From a virus, in the IMG/VR virus record IMGVR_UViG_3300028007_000010, positions 1 to 20,142 of that record: a DNA stretch of 20,142 nucleotides. One strand, 5' to 3'. Both the position numbers and the translations under genes were made by a program. The number at the start of each line of letters is the position of its first letter. Positions within the stretch are counted from its first letter, which is position 1. Shown piece after piece: positions 7,180 through 14,112 of this stretch. The notes below the pieces were generated by a model. It was given only the letters and a program-made list of their open reading frames with translations. It ran no database searches and was not told the origin of the DNA.

Positions 7180-8349
7180 GTGCCGACCTACCTCGTGCCG
7201 CTCGACCTGAGCAAGCAGGAGCTCAGGAACGCGCGGATCCACAACCTGGCCTCGGCGCCGCCTTCGCCGGTCGCGGGCCAGGTCTACTACGACACCACCA
7301 ACAACGCGCTCTACGTCTACAACGGCTCGACTTGGGTGTCGTCCTCGGGTGGCGCGCCGGCGGACGCGACCACCTCCAGCAAGGGCATCGTGCAGCTTGC
7401 CGGTGATCTCGGCGGCACCGGCTCCAGCGCGGCCGCTCCGGTGATCTCGGACGGGGCGATCACGGCCGCGAAGATCAGCGGGGCCCTGAAGCCCTCGGGG
7501 TCGGCCGGAGCGGGCACTGAGGCGCTTCGCGCGCTCGGCACAGCCGCGGGCACGGCGATGGCAGGTGACACCCGCCTGGATCAGATCGCCGCGCCGACGT
7601 CCTCGGTCAGCCTGAACAGCCAGCGGATCACGAGCCTGGCGGATCCGAGCGCCGCGCAGGACGCCGCGACGAAGGCGTACGTGGATGCGATCGCCGCCGG
7701 CTTCGACATGAAGGCCTCAGCACGCGCGGCCACCACGGCCAACATCACGCTCTCGGGCACCCAGACGATCGACGGCGTCGCCGTCGTCGCCAACGATCGC
7801 GTCCTTGTCAAGAACCAGTCGACGCCCGCACAGAACGGCATCTACGTCGTCGCGGCGGGTGCGTGGTCGCGGGCGACGGACTTCGACGCGTGGACCGAGG
7901 TCCCGGGCGCCGTCGTCGCGGTCGAGGCGGGCACCGTGAACGCCGACACCGTTTGGCTCTCGACGGCCGACCAGGGCGGCGCCCTCGGCACCACGGCCAT
8001 CGCCTTCACGGGCTTCTTCAATCGGGCCGCCGACCTCACCAACGTCACGGGCACGCTTGGGGTCGCGAGCGGTGGCACCGGGCAAACGACTTCGAAGGCT
8101 GCCCGTGAGACGGGCCTGGGCGCCGCCGGCTACTACTCGTCGGCCACCCACGGGGCCGGCACCAGCATCACCGTGACCCAGGCCACGCACGGCCTGCGGT
8201 CGTCGCGAGGGATCCTCGTACAGGTCCAACTGGAGTCGTCCGGTGAGGTCGTGGTCGCTGACGTCGCCGTCGCGGTCAACGGCGACGTCACCGTCACCTT
8301 CGCCGCGTCGCAGTCGGCGAACACCATCCGGATCACCCTGATCGGCTGA
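7180..8349 (+). CDS. Phage fibre / appendage protein
   Basis: A 389-residue protein from GTG 7180, with GGGAGA at 7169-7174 as ribosome site. The N-terminus has QVYYDTTNNALYVYNGSTWV (about 44-63), a motif of fibre-attachment regions, followed by SSKGIVQLAGDLGGTG. The middle has SLNSQRITSLADPSAAQDAATKAYVD, very common in tail-fibre proteins, and a domain with TIDGVAVVANDRVLVKNQ and GIYVVAAGAWSRATD. Near the end is ASGGTGQTT, another fibre signature, before a beta-rich tail. Repetitive beta structure and low charge fit a trimeric fibre. It would be a virion appendage that contacts the host surface; whether on head or tail cannot be told. Some such proteins sit at the tail tip, but here the gene lies well upstream of the tail genes. 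Confidence 0.85.
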   Translation: MPTYLVPLDLSKQELRNARIHNLASAPPSPVAGQVYYDTTNNALYVYNGSTWVSSSGGAPADATTSSKGIVQLAGDLGGTGSSAAAPVISDGAITAAKISGALKPSGSAGAGTEALRALGTAAGTAMAGDTRLDQIAAPTSSVSLNSQRITSLADPSAAQDAATKAYVDAIAAGFDMKASARAATTANITLSGTQTIDGVAVVANDRVLVKNQSTPAQNGIYVVAAGAWSRATDFDAWTEVPGAVVAVEAGTVNADTVWLSTADQGGALGTTAIAFTGFFNRAADLTNVTGTLGVASGGTGQTTSKAARETGLGAAGYYSSATHGAGTSITVTQATHGLRSSRGILVQVQLESSGEVVVADVAVAVNGDVTVTFAASQSANTIRITLIG

Positions 8350-8351
8350 CC

Positions 8352-9335
8352 GTGCCGAAGTGGCTCGCATCCCCTCCGCCGGTCTGGGCGAACGGCGGGG
8401 GGCGGGAAATGGTCTCCACGGTGCCGGCGGCCGGCACGTCGCTGCTGCTGGACCTGGCAGCGGGAAACGTGTTCGACGTCACCCTGGATCAAGCGACGTG
8501 CGCGCTCACCCTCGCCGGCGCGCTGAACGGGTACGCGTGCAGCGCGACCGTCTATCTGCGGCAGGGTACGGGCGGGTCGAAGGCAGTCACCTGGCCGGCG
8601 TCGGTGGCGTGGCCGTACGGAAACGAGCCCCTGCTGGCGACGGCAGCAGGGGCCCTCGACGTGATCACGCTGGTGACCCTCGACGGCGGCACCACGTGGG
8701 CGGGGTTCCACTCGACGACAGTCCCCGCGGAGGCCGACCCTGGCGGGCAGTGGATCAACGGCGGTGTGGAGACGATGCGCCGCCTCGACAAGAATGCGTC
8801 GTCGCTGGTCACGTCATCGGGACGCGTCAACCTCACCTACTTCACGTGCTGCCGGACACAGACGATCACGAAGATCGCCATCCAGTGCGGCGGTACCGCG
8901 GTGGCGGCGACACCCACCCTGGTCCGCTTCGGGTTCTATCAGGTGGCCGCAAACGGCGACTTGACCCGGGCGTGCGCCACGGGCAACGTCGCATCGTCCG
9001 GCTGCACCGAATACGACAACAGCGGCACCGTCACGGCGTCGAACGTCCGGTACGGGGGAACGACCTTCCGCGAGTACCAGGCGCCCCTCGCCGGTGACCT
9101 GGGGCTGCCGACGTCGTACACGTTCATCGCGGGCCGCCGGTACGCGGGCTCGCAGATACAGGTCAGTGGCGCGACGCTGGGCGCGTACTACGGCAACAAC
9201 GCCGGGTCGCCTGACCTGCGCCACCCCCCGCGCATGGCAGGCAGCCGCGATTCGCAGACGGACCTGCCGGCGTCAATCACTGCCGCGCAGGTGCTGGGCA
9301 CGAACGCGTGCATCTACATGGTCGGGTTGGCCTAG
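8352..9335 (+). CDS. Fibre-like protein with C-terminal beta-sandwich, possible receptor binding
   Basis: A 327-residue protein from GTG 8352, two bases after the preceding stop and without a clear ribosome site, so probably coupled. Residues about 25-120 form a recurrent phage appendage module: SLLLDLAAGNVFDVTL, then YACSATVYLRQGTGGSKAVTWP and a closing ITLVTLDGGTTWAGF. Residues about 160-327 form a second beta-rich domain with TQTITKIAIQCGGTA and ATPTLVRFGFYQVAANGDLT, similar in style to jelly-roll domains in phage tail proteins that may bind sugars. Seven cysteines, including a vicinal pair C166-C167, is high for a phage protein in this window and might mean disulfides in the particle. It lies directly before the GH26-like hydrolase and may help hold it or bind the same glycan; this is inference. 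Confidence 0.78.
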   Translation: MPKWLASPPPVWANGGGREMVSTVPAAGTSLLLDLAAGNVFDVTLDQATCALTLAGALNGYACSATVYLRQGTGGSKAVTWPASVAWPYGNEPLLATAAGALDVITLVTLDGGTTWAGFHSTTVPAEADPGGQWINGGVETMRRLDKNASSLVTSSGRVNLTYFTCCRTQTITKIAIQCGGTAVAATPTLVRFGFYQVAANGDLTRACATGNVASSGCTEYDNSGTVTASNVRYGGTTFREYQAPLAGDLGLPTSYTFIAGRRYAGSQIQVSGATLGAYYGNNAGSPDLRHPPRMAGSRDSQTDLPASITAAQVLGTNACIYMVGLA

Positions 9336-10373
9336 ATGCGCGGCGGTGTGCGCGCTGGTGCTGGGCGCCGGGGCGCCCGCATCGTCCCCACGACGGGCGT
9401 GCCAGCAGGCATCCTCACCGGGGCATACATCAAGGGCAACCAGTACGACCCGACCTGGTCGGATGCCCCCTGGGACGCTCGCACGATCAACGCGTTCGAG
9501 GCGAACGCCGGCAAGGCGTGCTCGGTCATCCACTGGGGGTCGTCGTGGGGCCACCAGACGGGCACGCAGACCAACGCTAACCAGCGGCCCTTCTATCCGG
9601 GCGACTCCAACATCGCTCGCAACCGCGGCTCCTACCCGATGATCGACTGGTCGCCGTCGAACTACACGAAGTACCCGGGCACCCAGACGCAGCCTGAGTA
9701 CGCCCTGTCCGCCATCGCGGGCGGGTCCTTCGACGCCTACATCGACTCGTGGGCGGGGCAGGTCGCGGCATGGGGCCACCCCCTGTTCGTGCGACCAATG
9801 TGGGAGGCCAACGGCACCTGGTTCCCCTGGTGCGTGGGCCAGAACGGCAACACCGCGGCGCACTTCGTGAGCGCCTGGCAGCGCATCGTCTCCCGCGCCC
9901 GCGCTGTCGGCGCCAACAACATTACCTGGCACTGGTGCCCCAACATCATCTACTCAGGTCAGTCGGCCACGTTGGCCGCGATCTACCCAGGCGACGACTA
10001 CGTCGATTGGGTGGGCTGCGACGGCTACAACGGTAACAACGCCGGATACATCGGCTTCCATGATCTATTCAAACCGACGTATGATGCGATCTACGCTCTT
10101 GCCTCACCAACCAAACCCTTCATGCTCGGCGAGTACGGCTGCGCAGCGGACCGTAACAAGGCGTTTTGGTTCACTGAGGCGTTCGCGAACGTGCATCTCT
10201 GGTTCCCACGCATGCGGGCTATGATCTATTTCAACTGGTCCGAGGCCTCGACCTGGCGCATCGAGGACCCTGAGGCAGCCCGGGCCGCTTACGCCGCCGG
10301 GATCTCCCCCGCCCACTTCCAGGCCGCGACATTCGCCGCAGCCGCGACCTCGCCTATCCCGGCGCCCGCATGA
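9336..10373 (+). CDS. Glycoside hydrolase resembling family GH26 (virion depolymerase candidate)
   Basis: A 345-residue protein whose ATG 9336 directly follows the preceding stop. From residue 25 it shows a (beta/alpha)8 glycosidase pattern. FVRPMWEANGTWFPW (151-165) matches the GH26 acid/base strand, with E157 as proton donor, and PFMLGEYGC (261-269) matches the nucleophile strand, with E266; their 109-residue spacing is normal for the family. Other barrel pieces are TGAYIKGNQYDP, YPMIDWSP and DYVDWVGCDGYNG. GH26 members include beta-mannanases and related endoglycanases; the residue before E157 is Trp where GH26 enzymes usually have His, so the substrate may differ. There is no signal peptide; the N-terminus is basic and Gly/Arg-rich. 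In this context it probably degrades a host surface polysaccharide during adsorption. G+C falls to about 50-55 % at 10021-10140, suggesting acquisition. The stop overlaps the next start as ATGA. Confidence 0.85.
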   Translation: MRGGVRAGAGRRGARIVPTTGVPAGILTGAYIKGNQYDPTWSDAPWDARTINAFEANAGKACSVIHWGSSWGHQTGTQTNANQRPFYPGDSNIARNRGSYPMIDWSPSNYTKYPGTQTQPEYALSAIAGGSFDAYIDSWAGQVAAWGHPLFVRPMWEANGTWFPWCVGQNGNTAAHFVSAWQRIVSRARAVGANNITWHWCPNIIYSGQSATLAAIYPGDDYVDWVGCDGYNGNNAGYIGFHDLFKPTYDAIYALASPTKPFMLGEYGCAADRNKAFWFTEAFANVHLWFPRMRAMIYFNWSEASTWRIEDPEAARAAYAAGISPAHFQAATFAAAATSPIPAPA

Positions 10374-11248
10374 GCATCCAGGTGCGAGCGGGCGAGCCGT
10401 TCGAGGCGAGCGTCCAGGGCTTCGACCCGGGGCTGGTGGGTGTCATCGGCGTGCGCGTGGACGATGGCCAGGGGGGGGCTGCGGTGATACGCACCGCCGC
10501 TGGCATCGTCGAGACGGCGAACGTCGACGGGTTGTCGACGTACACCGCAACGATCCCCGCCGCGCCGCCTGTGCCGGGTCAATACTGGATCGTCTGGGAC
10601 GACGGCACCGACTCTGCGACGGAGTCGCTCGTCGTCATCCCAGCCGGCTTCGACCTCTGCACCCTTGCGCAGGTGCGCCAGTGGCTGCAGAAGGCGCCCG
10701 CGGACACGTCTCAGGACGCTGCGATTCAGTCGGCGATCTCGCGTGCCTCGAGGGCGATCCTGACCTACGCCGAGCGCGAGTTCGTTCCGATGGTCGGCAA
10801 CCCCGCCACTCGAACCTTCATAGTGGGTGGGGCCTGGAAGACGGGCGTCTTGCGGATCGGAGACCTGGCGGCCGCACCGACCGCTGTGGTGGTGCGCACC
10901 CGCTCCGGACAGACCGTCGCCACGCTCAGCGTCGTCACCGACGTCGAGCCCGGTCCGGCAGTCCGTTGGCCTGGAGAGCCGATCACCGAGCTCACGGTGC
11001 TCGGCGGCGTCAACCTCGACGGCAGCCACCGGGTCGCCGTCACAGGTACCTGGGGCTTCCCCTCGGTCCCCGAGGACGTGCAGCAGGCCGCGATCGTGAC
11101 CGCTGGCAACTGGGTCCGCCGCTACGTCCAGGGCCGCGGCACCGGCACGCTCGCCTTCGATGGCTCGCCCGACGACGGCGTGGTCGAGTCCCTGCCCGCC
11201 GCCGCCCGGGCGCTGCTCGCCCCCTACCGGATGCCGGTGCTCGCGTGA
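10370..11248 (+). CDS. Head-tail connector, gp6-like, with N-terminal beta domain
   Basis: A 292-residue protein whose ATG 10370 overlaps the hydrolase stop by four bases. Residues about 95-292 match gp6-like head-tail connectors: DLCTLAQVRQWLQKAP opens the helical bundle, ISRASRAILTYAEREF follows, and VTGTWGFPSVPEDVQQAAIVTAGNWVRR is the typical late segment before the final helix. It would form a ring under the portal. Residues 1-92 are an added beta-rich domain (EPFEASVQGF, STYTATIPAAPPVPGQYWIVW) that looks Ig-like; many gp6 connectors are only 100-200 residues, so this is an extension or fusion. An 8-G run at 10471-10478 lies in that domain; if miscounted, the domain and connector could be separate genes. 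Confidence 0.82.
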   Translation: MSIQVRAGEPFEASVQGFDPGLVGVIGVRVDDGQGGAAVIRTAAGIVETANVDGLSTYTATIPAAPPVPGQYWIVWDDGTDSATESLVVIPAGFDLCTLAQVRQWLQKAPADTSQDAAIQSAISRASRAILTYAEREFVPMVGNPATRTFIVGGAWKTGVLRIGDLAAAPTAVVVRTRSGQTVATLSVVTDVEPGPAVRWPGEPITELTVLGGVNLDGSHRVAVTGTWGFPSVPEDVQQAAIVTAGNWVRRYVQGRGTGTLAFDGSPDDGVVESLPAAARALLAPYRMPVLA

Positions 11249-11727
11249 AGTTCCAGGTCAAGGTCGACGACGCGGCCCTGCACGCCGCCATGCGGTCCAC
11301 CCGCCGCGAGCTGGGCCAGGACGTCAAGCGGGCGTTCCTCACGGTGGGCCAGGAGGTCGTGCTGCCCGCCGCCCGCCGCAACGCCCCCGTCAAGACAGGC
11401 TGGCTGCGGCGCAACCTCATGATCGGAGCCACCACCACCCGGGGGTTCGTCCAGGTCAAGACGCGCACTCGCAGGGAGCGCGGCCGGGTCGCGCTCCTTG
11501 AGTTCGGCGGCACCCGGCGCGACACGATCCGCCCGCGCACCGCGGGCAACGTCCTTCGCATCAACGGACGCTTCGCCCGGTACGTCAGGACCGTGCGCCG
11601 CTACGAGGGGCAGCACTTCATGGAGCGGGCCGTGGACGGCCAGCAGCCGCGCATCCGCGCACGGCTGACCGACGAGCTCACCAAGGCGATCCAGGCGCAC
11701 GTCGACCGGGCAGGCGCGGGGCTCTAG
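11245..11727 (+). CDS. HK97 gp10-like head-tail joining protein
   Basis: A 160-residue protein from GTG 11245, which overlaps the connector stop by four bases (GTGA). It shows the gp10-like pattern: an N-terminal beta strand KFQVKVDDAAL, a helix with LGQDVKRAFLTVGQEVVLPAARRNAPVKTGWLRRNL (the APVKTGWLR turn is the family hallmark), a strand region VALLEFGGTRRDTIRPR, and a final HFMERAVDG with a C-terminal helix. Members sit at the neck and help attach the tail to the head. The protein is very basic (many Arg), which may help at the DNA-filled neck. The frame is open well upstream but only as a shadow of the connector gene. The tail terminator gene begins two bases after its stop. Confidence 0.85.
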   Translation: MKFQVKVDDAALHAAMRSTRRELGQDVKRAFLTVGQEVVLPAARRNAPVKTGWLRRNLMIGATTTRGFVQVKTRTRRERGRVALLEFGGTRRDTIRPRTAGNVLRINGRFARYVRTVRRYEGQHFMERAVDGQQPRIRARLTDELTKAIQAHVDRAGAGL

Positions 11728-11729
11728 CG

Positions 11730-12191
11730 ATGCCGACCCCGGATCTTGCGGCCATCGCCAGCGCGGCGAAGGCCACGATCGAGGCTGCCTCGGTGACGCT
11801 GAACGGCCAGGCGCTGAAGGTCTACGGCTACGAGCCCGCCTACACCGACGCCCTGCCCGCGGCGACCATCCGCCTGGCGCGGTTCACCCGCCGCGACCTG
11901 GACGACGGCGAGCTGGAGCTCGGCTCAGCGTTCTGGGACCTCACCTACGAGGTGACCCTGGTCGCCGACCTCGACCGCCTGGACGCCGGCCAGAGCGCCA
12001 TGCAGGCCGTGCTCGCCCAGGTGATCGACGCCTTCGACGACTCCCCCGACCTCGGCCGCCCGTCCGACGTGGACGACGCGGTCCTGGCCTCCGGCGAACA
12101 GTCCTTCGTCGTGCCGGACGACGACAACCCCGACGCGCGTCCGCTGGTCGTCGTGACCTGCGATCTGCTCGTGCGGGCCAAGAGCACCTGA
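11730..12191 (+). CDS. Tail terminator / tail completion protein
   Basis: A 153-residue protein from ATG 11730. It has the size, position and pattern of siphovirus tail terminators: an N-terminal helix (PDLAAIASAAKATIEAA), an alpha/beta core with VYGYEPAYTDALPAATIRL, a strand WDLTYEVTLVADL, a helix QSAMQAVLAQVIDAFDDSP and a final strand PLVVVTCDLLVRAKS. Such proteins form a hexameric ring that ends tail-tube growth and joins the tail to the neck. The protein is markedly acidic, in contrast to the basic gp10-like neighbour, which would suit contact between them. Family assignment rests on fold pattern and synteny, as sequence similarity among these proteins is low. Confidence 0.78.
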   Translation: MPTPDLAAIASAAKATIEAASVTLNGQALKVYGYEPAYTDALPAATIRLARFTRRDLDDGELELGSAFWDLTYEVTLVADLDRLDAGQSAMQAVLAQVIDAFDDSPDLGRPSDVDDAVLASGEQSFVVPDDDNPDARPLVVVTCDLLVRAKST

Positions 12192-12207
12192 CCGAGAGGA
12201 GAACCCA

Positions 12208-12567
12208 GTGGGACAGTCCAAGGCCGAGCACCACGGCCTTCGCCTCAGCCTGCCCGGGGCGCCGGCATCGTGGCACCACGTGCCGGACCTGGGCTACTGG
12301 TTCCACCCCGAGCACGTGACGCCCGTCGGCCAGCCCGGCGAGCCCACGCTCGAGCAGGCCCGCGCCTGGGCCAAGGACGATCGCTACCACGTGGAGCTGG
12401 TCGACGACCACCACCACCGCAAGTCCCGGCAGATCTACGACGACTTCATCCAGGACACCCGCGGGCAGGCCCGCCGGATCCTGGCCTCGGCCGAGGGCGA
12501 CGAGGAGCTGATCGCCCAGGCCCAGTCCGCGCCCGCGACCGTGTCCATCCCTGGCGAGAAGGAGTAA
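12208..12567 (+). CDS. Histidine-rich hypothetical protein before the major tail gene
   Basis: A 119-residue protein from GTG 12208 with a clear ribosome site (AGAGGAG near 12195-12201). I do not recognise a family. It contains ten His residues, in EHH, WHHVP, FHPEH, YHVEL and DDHHH, mostly in the first 75 residues, next to Trp and Tyr (LGYWFHPEHVTP). The part after that is helical and charged (KSRQIYDDFIQDTRGQARRIL, then EELIAQAQ). The His/Asp pattern could bind a metal, but no known metal-site motif is plain. Its location between tail terminator and major tail genes suggests a minor structural or assembly role in the tail, or a DNA-mimic-like accessory; this is position only. Confidence 0.72.
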   Translation: MGQSKAEHHGLRLSLPGAPASWHHVPDLGYWFHPEHVTPVGQPGEPTLEQARAWAKDDRYHVELVDDHHHRKSRQIYDDFIQDTRGQARRILASAEGDEELIAQAQSAPATVSIPGEKE

Positions 12568-12570
12568 CCC

Positions 12571-13598
12571 GTGCCCCTCGCATACGCCCAGGTCCGGCGC
12601 GAGGCGGCGCCGGGCAACGAATCGGTGACGCCGAGCTACGCCACCAAGGTGCTCTACCCGCCCGCGACCTCGGTCACGGCGGTCCCCAACCCGTCGCACC
12701 TGATGCGCGACGACGAGATCCGCAACATCGACGAGCCGCTGGCAGCGCTGCCGGAGATGTACGCGCCGACCTGGTCGCTGGAGTCGCGCCTCTACCCGGA
12801 CACCGTCGGCATGCTGCTGAGCTGCATGCTCGGCCCGCCGGTGACCACCACGGGCAACGGCGTCATCACCGACCCCGACACGACCGCGATCCCGACCGGT
12901 GCCTTCCGCCACGTCTGGACGGCGCCCTTCGGTCCGGCGGGCGCGAGCCCGCAGACCGCCGACCTGCGCCTGGCCTACCGCGACCAGGGCGTCTACTTCC
13001 AGGTCAAGGGCGCAGCCACGGACACGATGGCGATCACACCGCCCCTGAGTCCGGCGGCGCGCGCGTCTCGGTCTCCGGCCCGGCCCTGCACATGGCGCGC
13101 ATCGCGGACCCCGCGCTGGCGCCGGCCTTCGAGGCCCTGACGGTGCTGCCGTTCATGCGGCGCAACCTCACCCTCACCTGGCTGTCGGGCTCGGCGACCA
13201 CCGAGGACTTCTCCCTCAGCGTCGCCAACCCGGTGGAGACGGTGCGCTCGCTCGGCATCGCGTCCGCCTTCCCCGACATCGTCGAGAAGGCCGAGGGCCC
13301 GGTGACCTTCACCGGCTCGATCCCCAAGCGCCAGCTGGACCCGGACGACTACGACGCCCTCATCAACGCGACCGGGTTCGCCGCCACCGCGCGATTCGTC
13401 TCCACGGCCATCATCGCCAGCGGCTACCCGTTCAAGCTCTACTTCGCCTTCACCAACGTGCAGTACGTGGGCGGCTCGCCCGGGGCCCTGGAGAACCGCC
13501 GCCGCATCGGCGCGTCCTTCGACTGGAAGGCGTCGACGACCGGGGCCGCCGGCCACGCGACGATCACCCTCGTCAACGCGACCGCCTCGTACGCGTAG
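12571..13598 (+). CDS. Major tail (tube) protein, reading frame broken near 13042
   Basis: Two adjoining frames together encode one tail-tube protein of about 342 residues. The first part starts at GTG 12571 (AAGGAG at 12559-12564) and runs PLAYAQVRREAAPGNE ... SVTAVPNPSHLMRD ... GVYFQVKGAATDTMAIT; past about 13040 that frame turns into a Pro/Arg-rich nonsense tail and stops at 13140. The second part, one frame back, continues sensibly with ESGGARVSVSGPALHMARIADP, WLSGSATTEDFSLSVANPVE, FTGSIPKRQLDPDDYDALI and a final ATITLVNATASYA. One extra C in the run at 13042-13045 would restore a single frame. The tail tube is essential, so this is more likely a missing base in the assembly or a recent lesion than two genes; ATG 13092 could start the second part alone. 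Position before the chaperones and tape measure supports the call. Confidence 0.78.
13036..13050 (+). other. Frame break in the major tail gene
   Basis: Around the CCCC run at 13042-13045 the sensible reading passes from the frame of GTG 12571 to the frame one base back. Reading five Cs instead of four gives a continuous protein (MAITPPPESGGARVSV). The site does not look like a standard X-XXY-YYZ slippery heptamer, and it lies mid-gene, so programmed slippage is the weaker explanation. Confidence 0.6.
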
Positions 13599-13602
13599 GC
13601 CG

Positions 13603-14112
13603 GTGACGTCCCCCGCCTGGCAGCCCAACGAGGTTGCCCACACGTTCACGACCGGGCGCACCATGGTCATCCGCCGCGCCATCCCGGCCGTGTGGCTGGC
13701 CTCGCACGCCATCCGTACCGGCGGCGCCGAGGACGAGTCGGCCGAGGCCCTGGCCGCGCTCATGTCCGGCGAGACGGCGCCCAACCGCCTCGCCGCCCTT
13801 GACCTCATCGCGACGCTGGTCGAGACCATGTTCCTGCGGCCGCGCGTGGTGTGGGACCCAGAAGGCGTGCCCGATCCGCCGCGCGACCAGGCGGGCGAGC
13901 TGGTGCTCGACGCCAACGGGTTCCCGCCCGTCATCTGGGCGGGCGACCTGCACCAGCCCGAGATCGACGAGGTGATCGACCTCGGCCTCAAGGGGGTCGC
14001 CGACGCGAGCACCTTTCGCGGAGACGACTCTGGCAATGGACATGGCCCGGACGGCGCGGGCGTGGGGAACACGCCCAAGCGTCGTACTCGGGCTGCCGCC
14101 GGCAAGCGTTGA
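13603..14112 (+). CDS. Tail assembly chaperone, G-type (upstream frame)
   Basis: A 169-residue protein from GTG 13603, five bases after the major tail stop and before the tape measure, the standard slot for tail assembly chaperones. The body has AWQPNEVAHTFTTGRTMVIRRAIPAVWLA, a helical middle (EALAALMSGE, RLAALDLIATLVETMF), then the Trp-containing VIWAGDLHQPEIDEVIDLGLKGV. The last 35 residues become Gly/Arg-rich and disordered (GDDSGNGHGPDGAGVG), typical of the zero-frame end beyond a frameshift site. It would coat the tape measure before tube polymerisation. A second frame overlapping its 3' end (to 14263) encodes the T-type extension; +1 slippage near 13993 or 14014 would give the longer GT fusion. 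Confidence 0.82.
   Translation: MTSPAWQPNEVAHTFTTGRTMVIRRAIPAVWLASHAIRTGGAEDESAEALAALMSGETAPNRLAALDLIATLVETMFLRPRVVWDPEGVPDPPRDQAGELVLDANGFPPVIWAGDLHQPEIDEVIDLGLKGVADASTFRGDDSGNGHGPDGAGVGNTPKRRTRAAAGKR
13990..14020 (+). other. Candidate programmed +1 frameshift window in the tail chaperone genes
   Basis: The T frame is +1 relative to the G frame and is open only from 13976, so slippage must occur between 13976 and 14112. Two sites allow +1 re-pairing without mismatch: GGG followed by G (13993-13996, in AAG GGG GTC) and TTT followed by C (14014-14017, in ACC TTT CGC). TTT is a rare codon in such G+C-rich genes. Either gives a fusion reading ...PFAETTLAMDMARTARAWG or ...TFAETTLAMDMARTARAWG. 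Confidence 0.5.

Noticed and set aside
13092-13598. Second half of the major tail protein as an independent gene from ATG 13092
   Set aside because: It continues the first half in sense and family pattern; a start mid-domain without a ribosome site is less likely than a lost base. Kept as a possibility in the tail-protein entry.
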